Below, one piece after another: positions 59,505-64,000 of a DNA stretch of 64,000 bases; positions within the stretch are counted from its first letter, which is position 1, and each line of letters opens with the position of its first letter. This DNA is from Niallia endozanthoxylica (GTDB lineage Bacteria; Bacillota; Bacilli; Bacillales; Cytobacillaceae): the NCBI RefSeq assembly GCF_008710145.1, contig NZ_VYKL01000026.1, positions 1 to 64,000 on the forward strand, read 5' to 3'. Below the pieces are notes generated by a model that saw only the letters and a program-made list of their open reading frames with translations, did no database searches and was not told where the DNA came from. The position numbers and the translations under genes are program-made.

Positions 59505-60783
59505 TTGTATAGTCGTTGGAGCGGGTCCGGCAGGAATATCATGCGCCTATGAATTAGCAAAGGGCGGAGCAACTGTATTACTGATCGAAAGAGGAGAGTA
59601 TCCAGGCTCTAAAAATGTTATGGGCGGGGTTCTTTATCGAAAAATGATGGAGGATATTATTCCTGAGTTTTATAAAGAAGCACCACTTGAGCGCCCAATC
59701 GTTGAACAAAGATTTATGATGATGGATAAGGAGTCTGCGATTACAGTTGGCTATAAAGGGTTGGAGTGGGGGCAGGAGCCTTATAATAATTTTACCGTTT
59801 TAAGAGCGAAGTTTGATCAATGGTTTGCCGATAAGGCGGTAGAGCAGGGAGCCATCCTTATCAATGAAACCGTTGTATTAGAATGTATTGTTGAAAATGG
59901 CAAAGTGGTCGGGGTTCGTACGGACCGGCCAGGAGGTGATGTTTATGCAGATGTTGTTGTGTTAGCTGACGGTGTAAACTCACTATTAGCGCAGAAGCTG
60001 GGCTTCCATAAAGAGTATAGACCAGATGAAGTCGCCTTAGCAACAATGGAAGTGATAAAGCTTGATAAAAAAATCATCGAAGATCGTTTTAATTTAGAAG
60101 AAAATCAGGGCTGTACCATCGAACTGTTTGGTGATGCGACGAAAGGAATCCTTGGTACAGGGTTTGTTTATACCAATAAAGAATCCATAAATATCGGGGT
60201 CGGCACACTGCTTTCCGGTTTAATTAAGCATAAAATTAGGCCATATGAATTGCTTGAATATGTAAAAAATCATCCAATGATCCGTCCATACATTCAAGGC
60301 GGTGAACCACAGGAATATTTAGCTCATCTTATTCCTGAAGGCGGCTATAAATCAATGGGGAAAATCGTTGGGGACGGGGTTATTGTTATTGGAGATGCCT
60401 CGCAACTTGTCAATGCCATTCACCGTGAGGGCTCCAATTTGGCCATGACATCTGGGAGATTGGCAGCGGAAACGATACTTGCTGCAATGGAAGCAGAAGA
60501 TTTTTCTGAAGGAATGCTTGACAGCTACCGGGTTAACCTATTGAATGGATTTGTTGGACAGGATATGAAAAAATATAAAGATTCGACACATCACTTTGAT
60601 AAGTTCCCACAATATTTTGAGCAGTATATTCCAATGGCAAATAAAGCTTTTAGCCAAATGTTTACGGTTGATGGAACATCTAAATGGCAAAAGCAAAAGA
60701 ATATAATAAGCAGCCTTGGCGGAGCGAAGGATAAAATGAAATTGGCCCGTGATATGTATAAAGCCTGGAAGGTGATGAAATAA
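59488..60783 (+). CDS. fixC: FixC: FAD-dependent quinone oxidoreductase
   Basis: A 431-residue flavoprotein related to ETF-quinone oxidoreductase. The dinucleotide motif is IVVGAGPAGISCAYELAKGG, with ERGEYPGSKNVMGG next, and the second FAD motif is VIVIGDASQLVNAIHREGSNLA. Length and order match FixC. In the complex it accepts electrons from FixAB and passes them to quinone. It overlaps fixB upstream and fixX by one base. Confidence 0.93.
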   Translation: MSEKFDCIVVGAGPAGISCAYELAKGGATVLLIERGEYPGSKNVMGGVLYRKMMEDIIPEFYKEAPLERPIVEQRFMMMDKESAITVGYKGLEWGQEPYNNFTVLRAKFDQWFADKAVEQGAILINETVVLECIVENGKVVGVRTDRPGGDVYADVVVLADGVNSLLAQKLGFHKEYRPDEVALATMEVIKLDKKIIEDRFNLEENQGCTIELFGDATKGILGTGFVYTNKESINIGVGTLLSGLIKHKIRPYELLEYVKNHPMIRPYIQGGEPQEYLAHLIPEGGYKSMGKIVGDGVIVIGDASQLVNAIHREGSNLAMTSGRLAAETILAAMEAEDFSEGMLDSYRVNLLNGFVGQDMKKYKDSTHHFDKFPQYFEQYIPMANKAFSQMFTVDGTSKWQKQKNIISSLGGAKDKMKLARDMYKAWKVMK

Positions 60784-61079
60784 TGAGTGAACAGAAAAAC
60801 TATCAGTCTATCGAAGAAAAGCAGTATCTTGTTCGCTTTAATGCTGACACAAAGTCACATCTCCATGTAAAAGATACAGATATTTGTCTAACCAAATGTC
60901 CGGATAAAATTTGTACAATTTTCTGTCCTGCTGAAATTTATAAATGGGAAGATATTCGCATGCATGTCGGGTACGAAGGCTGTCATGAATGCGGCAGCTG
61001 CCGCATTGGCTGTCCGCATCAAAATATTCAATGGGAGTACCCGAAAGGCGGTCATGGCATTGTTTTTAGATTAGGATAA
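60783..61079 (+). CDS. fixX: FixX: ferredoxin-like protein
   Basis: A 98-residue Fe-S protein with eight or more Cys: CLTKCPDKICTIFCPAEIY and GCHECGSCRIGCPHQNI. This is the FixX pattern, predicted to receive the low-potential branch of bifurcated electrons with FixC. ATG overlaps the fixC stop (TAATG). It is the last gene of the operon and is followed by a terminator. Confidence 0.92.
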   Translation: MSEQKNYQSIEEKQYLVRFNADTKSHLHVKDTDICLTKCPDKICTIFCPAEIYKWEDIRMHVGYEGCHECGSCRIGCPHQNIQWEYPKGGHGIVFRLG

Positions 61080-61094
61080 GATGGTTTCTTTATG

Positions 61095-61123
61095 AGGACT
61101 GACAATAGGTTAGTCCTTTTTAT
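61095..61123 (+). terminator. Terminator of fixABCX
   Basis: AGGACT/AGTCCT stem then TTTTTATT. Confidence 0.7.
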
Positions 61124-61232
61124 TATGTTTGCAATATGACTAACAGGGATTTTTTTCTTGAAAGAAGGATAAAAGAACAGCATATTTGGCAAAATATCTC
61201 GAAACCAATTATTAGGAGGATGATGAAAGATT

Positions 61233-61595
61233 ATGTCTGAAGCACTTTATGAAAAAGTAGGCGGAGAAGAGGCAATTGGCAAAGTTGTTGATTATTTTTA
61301 TAACGAATTAGTATTAAAAGACGAAAGTGTTAAACATTTTTTCGATAATACCGATATGGAAAAGCAACGCAGACATCAAACGAAATTTATCAGCTTTGCT
61401 TTAGGCGGACCGAATCAATATTCTGGTCAGTCGATGGCAAAGGCACATGAGGGGATGAATCTGCAGCCAGAACATTTTCAAGCCATTGCGAATCATTTGC
61501 ATGATGCACTCGCTCATTTTGGTGTCGATGAAAAGGATATTGATACCGCTTTAACAAAGGTTGCTACCCTGAAAGATGATATTTTGTACAAGTAA
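61233..61595 (+). CDS. glbN: Truncated haemoglobin (group 1)
   Basis: A 120-residue trHb. Start LYEKVGGEEAIGKVVDYFYNE, FFDNTDMEKQRRHQTKFISFALGG, proximal His in KAHEGMNLQPEHF, and end LAHFGVDEKDIDTAL. Group 1 trHbs bind O2 and NO and can detoxify NO. AGGAGG precedes the ATG. With norB at the other end of the window it adds to the NO-handling set. Confidence 0.92.
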   Translation: MSEALYEKVGGEEAIGKVVDYFYNELVLKDESVKHFFDNTDMEKQRRHQTKFISFALGGPNQYSGQSMAKAHEGMNLQPEHFQAIANHLHDALAHFGVDEKDIDTALTKVATLKDDILYK

Positions 61596-61606
61596 TGCTT
61601 TTCTTC

Positions 61607-61643
61607 AAATACCGGCATTTCCTCTGGATAGCCGGTATTTTGT
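61607..61643 (+). terminator. Terminator of trHb gene
   Basis: A perfect 10-bp stem AAATACCGGC/GCCGGTATTT with a 14-nt loop, then TTGTTTG. Confidence 0.75.
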
Positions 61644-61702
61644 TTGTTCATGATAAAAATGTCATGGTTAAAAGTTATAAAAGATGAATTCTATCAGAAT
61701 TT

Positions 61703-61711
61703 TGTTATAAT
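61703..61711 (+). promoter_or_regulatory. Extended -10 promoter
   Basis: TGTTATAAT 64 bases upstream of the DinB gene; no clear -35. Confidence 0.45.
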
Positions 61712-61774
61712 AGTTTTAGTTTAATATAAAAATTTATATTCTACATATTTGATAGGGAAATCGGAGGTTTTAAA

Positions 61775-62239
61775 ATGGGAGAAGTAATAAAAAAAGAGTA
61801 TGAGATTATTAGAACAAGATTTCACTCAAGAGTTGCGGACATCACAGAGGATGTTGCAGATATTCTTCCAGAAGGATTCAGCAATAATATCCGCTGGAAT
61901 ATTGGGCATGTATTAGTAGTGACTGAAAAATTCCTATTTGCTGACAAAGGTAATCTTCCTGCTCAGTATTATGAGTTTTTTGCACCGGGTACAAAGCCAT
62001 CTGATTGGACTGGTGAGGTTCCAACAATCGCGGTTCTTGTTCAGCAGTTAGAGAAACAATACAATCGTATCAAGGACCTTCCAAATGAAACGTTTAATGA
62101 AAAACTAGCAGAGCCTTTATTAGGTAACCATACAGTAGGAGAACTTGCTGTATTCAGCTGTTTTCATGAATCCTATCATTTAGGTCAAATCATGGCAATG
62201 AAGCGCACGATTGAAGCTTCATTAGCAAAATCTAACTAA
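61775..62239 (+). CDS. DinB family protein
   Basis: A 154-residue DinB/YfiT-type four-helix protein with NNIRWNIGHVLVVTEKFLFA and GELAVFSCFHESYHLGQI, which hold the metal His residues. It is a close paralog of the gene at 63180 (shared W-IGH--, FLFA-, LPAQY, GYGSKPS-like blocks). CGGAGG precedes the ATG. Function unknown. Confidence 0.88.
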   Translation: MGEVIKKEYEIIRTRFHSRVADITEDVADILPEGFSNNIRWNIGHVLVVTEKFLFADKGNLPAQYYEFFAPGTKPSDWTGEVPTIAVLVQQLEKQYNRIKDLPNETFNEKLAEPLLGNHTVGELAVFSCFHESYHLGQIMAMKRTIEASLAKSN

Positions 62240-62246
62240 ATAAATG

Positions 62247-62282
62247 AAAAAAGCTGAATTCAAATGATTTCAGCTTTTTTAT
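62247..62282 (+). terminator. Terminator
   Basis: A 12-bp stem AAAAAAGCTGAA/TTCAGCTTTTTT with a 10-nt loop. Confidence 0.85.
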
Positions 62283-62349
62283 ATTAGGCTATGTTAACGA
62301 ACCATGTTAATTAACAAAGCTTTATATTAAAATAGACAACGCGAAAAAA

Positions 62350-62943
62350 TTAATCCCACCCCGCTTGGGCATTCAGTTTTGCCCTCGTAACGTCTTCGTT
62401 GTTACCTTTATATAAAGAGGTTCCAAGAAAAATAAAAGCAATTCCTGCAATAATTTGTGATACTAGAGAACCATATGGAACGAGTATTGCCAAAACGGCA
62501 AGGATAAGAAAAGCTGATCCCCAACGTGAGAGAACACCTTTCCAGAAGGAAACGAGTGCGAAAAGTAAAGCACCAATTAACAAGGAATAAAGTGATAGAT
62601 TCATGCCAAATACAGCGGTGTGTATACCTGTATCCAGTAATTCAGGGGCACTTTTCTCTAAATCCACTGCGATGAAGGTCTGAAACCATTTATACCCAAG
62701 CCATAGAGACATACCAAGAGATAAGATGATGAAACTAAATTGACCAAAGCCTCCAAAACTTTTATACTGTGACAAATATAGTCCAATGATTCCAAATGCT
62801 ATAAGACTGTAGCCAACCTGGTCGAAATAGGCTGCGATAAAAGAATCTTGATCAAAATAATACCAAACTTGCACAAGTGCTATTGCCAACCCTCCTATAA
62901 TTGAACTTAATCCAAAAAGGCGAAGCAATCCAGCAAATGTCAT
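62350..62943 (-). CDS. Membrane protein of unknown function
   Basis: A 197-residue protein with about six hydrophobic segments and a short polar C-terminal tail. I see no family motif. ATG 62943 has GAGGTG at 6 nt; the frame opens at a GTG 62952. It lies between two DinB paralogs on the opposite strand. Confidence 0.75.
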   Translation of the reverse strand: MTFAGLLRLFGLSSIIGGLAIALVQVWYYFDQDSFIAAYFDQVGYSLIAFGIIGLYLSQYKSFGGFGQFSFIILSLGMSLWLGYKWFQTFIAVDLEKSAPELLDTGIHTAVFGMNLSLYSLLIGALLFALVSFWKGVLSRWGSAFLILAVLAILVPYGSLVSQIIAGIAFIFLGTSLYKGNNEDVTRAKLNAQAGWD

Positions 62944-63179
62944 TCTAATCACCTCTATTAGGATTTATGTGTAACAGTAAAGTCTATGCGCTTGTTTTAC
63001 TAAATATGGTTTAGTGATTATTTGAACATTTGCATAAATGTACACTAAAAAACACTTCTGTATAATAAACGTATTTGAACGAAACGGTATGGATAAAATG
63101 TTTATGTACAGCTTAGTGGTTTTTCCTTTTTTCATATTACATACCATTTAGACAAGATAATGACACGGGAGGTTTTCGT

Positions 63180-63629
63180 ATGAGTGACTTACTTAAAAAG
63201 CAATTTGAAATAGGCAGAGGGAGTTTATTAAAAGATATTGAGGCTTGCTCGGAAGAATGGTTTGATATCCAATTTGAAGGACTTCCGAATACGATTCGTT
63301 GGCAGATAGGACATATTTTAACTGCGGTAGACAATTTTCTATTTGCTGAAGACAAACAGTTTCCTGCACAATATAATGCATTATTCGGGTATGGTTCAAA
63401 GCCATCTGCTTGGCAAGATGATGTACCAAGTGTAGATACTCTTGTAAATCAGCTGAAAACACAGCTGGAGCAAATTAAAGGACTTCCGAATGATCGTTTT
63501 CATGACAAAATGCCTGAGCCGGTATTAGGTAATAACACCTTTGGTGAATTAGTAAGCTTTACTTCCTTTCATGAATTAACTCATATTGGGCAAGTTCATA
63601 TTATGAGAAAACTCGCAGAAAATCGTTAA
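63180..63629 (+). CDS. DinB family protein, paralog
   Basis: A 149-residue protein closely similar to the one at 61775: TIRWQIGHILTAVDNFLFAED, FPAQYNALFGYGSKPSAW, GELVSFTSFHELTHIGQ. The metal His pattern is the same. The ATG follows GGGAGG. It seems monocistronic with a terminator. Confidence 0.88.
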   Translation: MSDLLKKQFEIGRGSLLKDIEACSEEWFDIQFEGLPNTIRWQIGHILTAVDNFLFAEDKQFPAQYNALFGYGSKPSAWQDDVPSVDTLVNQLKTQLEQIKGLPNDRFHDKMPEPVLGNNTFGELVSFTSFHELTHIGQVHIMRKLAENR

Positions 63630-63639
63630 TAGGAGACGG

Positions 63640-63671
63640 AAAGGGCTGATTAGATCTCAGCCTTTTATTTT
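63640..63671 (+). terminator. Terminator
   Basis: AAGG-GCTGA/TCAGC-CTT stem with a bulged G, followed by a T-rich run. Confidence 0.6.
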
Positions 63672-63817
63672 TTGGTTGTGTTAAAAAATCAACAATGTTA
63701 ATAAATAAAGTTTATTTTTTAGACAGCAATATATGAAAATATTTATATGAATGAAGAGTTTTTCCAAATTTTATATATACTATAAACTGAAACTTCGTAT
63801 GAAAGGAGAGATTGTTG

Positions 63818-64000
63818 ATGAGAAAGGGATTATTAGGAATAGGAGTAGTTGTCGCGTTCATTGTGATTTTGGGGATCATGTTAGCCTCAAGCTATAACGG
63901 ATTTGTTAATTTAGAAGAAAATGTTGATCAATCTTATGCACAAATTGAAAATCAGCTGCAAAGGCGTCTTGATCTCATTCCAAACTTGGTGAGTACAGTA
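63818..64000 (+). CDS. lemA: LemA family protein (N-terminal part, cut by window edge)
   Basis: 61 codons are visible from ATG 63818 (AAAGGAGAG at 6 nt). Residues 5-25 are a membrane anchor (GIGVVVAFIVILGIMLAS); then YNGFVNLEENVDQSYAQIEN and QLQRRLDLIPNLV, the LemA pattern. The family makes an extracytoplasmic helical bundle; function not settled. No stop is seen before the window ends. Confidence 0.9.
   Translation, partial: MRKGLLGIGVVVAFIVILGIMLASSYNGFVNLEENVDQSYAQIENQLQRRLDLIPNLVSTV

Noticed and set aside
1-64000. Insertion sequences, prophage or integrative element
   Set aside because: No transposase, integrase, tRNA-flanking direct repeat or structural phage gene is seen; a BC1872-like gene alone is not evidence of phage.

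Overview
The window is a low-GC stretch of a Bacillaceae chromosome (Bacillus/Neobacillus-like). The evidence is GGAGG-type ribosome binding sites with many TTG and GTG starts, a Bacillus-type SRP RNA, a type B RNase P RNA, a tmRNA whose tag reads GKQNQLLAA, an L-box lysine riboswitch, Fur boxes, a WalR box and many Bacillus-family proteins (YocH-like, YdbC, YfhO, BioY, HAAS/PadR, IDEAL, DUF2325). I saw no transposase, integrase, CRISPR array or phage block. It reads as ordinary chromosome with accessory islands.

Layout. 1-700: the N-terminal part of a repeat-rich protein, cut by the window edge. 0.9-5.1 kb: quinol-type nitric oxide reductase and a secreted protein fused to a glutathione peroxidase. 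5.2-8.5 kb: a TetR-controlled ABC exporter operon with two operators at its promoter. 8.7-14.2 kb: a phosphoesterase, small conserved genes, an AAA ATPase, a YocH-like wall protein with a WalR box, and a short UvrC-like nuclease. 14.3-19.2 kb: a HAD nucleotidase, tmRNA, a methyltransferase-like protein, a c-type cytochrome lipoprotein, and an ABC-F gene preceded by a complete attenuator (three-codon leader peptide, switchable hairpins, terminator). 19.3-19.9 kb: a CueP-family gene interrupted by one in-frame TGA exactly at a conserved cysteine. 20-27 kb: envelope and stress genes (lipoprotein, PdaC-like deacetylase, gpx-ohrR-like pair, PadR/HAAS pair). 27.4-29.2 kb: a Fur-box operon of DUF2325, RecB-like and IDEAL proteins. 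29.2-37.5 kb: Ere-type esterase, bioY with a BirA box, a MocR regulator divergent from a BenE transporter, and YfhO. 38.6-39.4 kb: SRP RNA and RNase P RNA side by side. 39.4-41.7 kb: alpha carbonic anhydrase and a lysine-riboswitch-controlled dapA. 41.9-45.6 kb: two paralogous PAS kinases flanking one ComA-like regulator. 45.7-53 kb: hydrolase, MacAB/YknXYZ-like exporter, flavoprotein, ABC exporter, with two intergenic arrays of 21-22 bp TGCGG repeats. 53-57 kb: DinB, LOG, CarD-like, YdbC, glycerophosphodiesterase, acyl-CoA dehydrogenase. 57.6-61.1 kb: a complete fixABCX operon. 61.2-64 kb: truncated haemoglobin, two DinB paralogs, a membrane protein and the start of lemA.

How the genes may work together. 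Nitric oxide reductase and truncated haemoglobin suggest nitric oxide handling. Two glutathione peroxidases and an OhrR-like regulator suggest peroxide defence. FixABCX, facing a divergent acyl-CoA dehydrogenase, points to electron bifurcation fed by acyl-CoA or a related donor. The ABC-F protein, the Ere-type esterase and several exporters form an antibiotic and toxin defence layer.

The most interesting signals are the TGA-at-cysteine CueP gene with a selenocysteine-insertion-like hairpin, the ABC-F attenuator, the Fur-controlled operon with a degenerate RecB-like protein, and the repeat arrays. All functions are read from sequence alone; no search or folding program was run.
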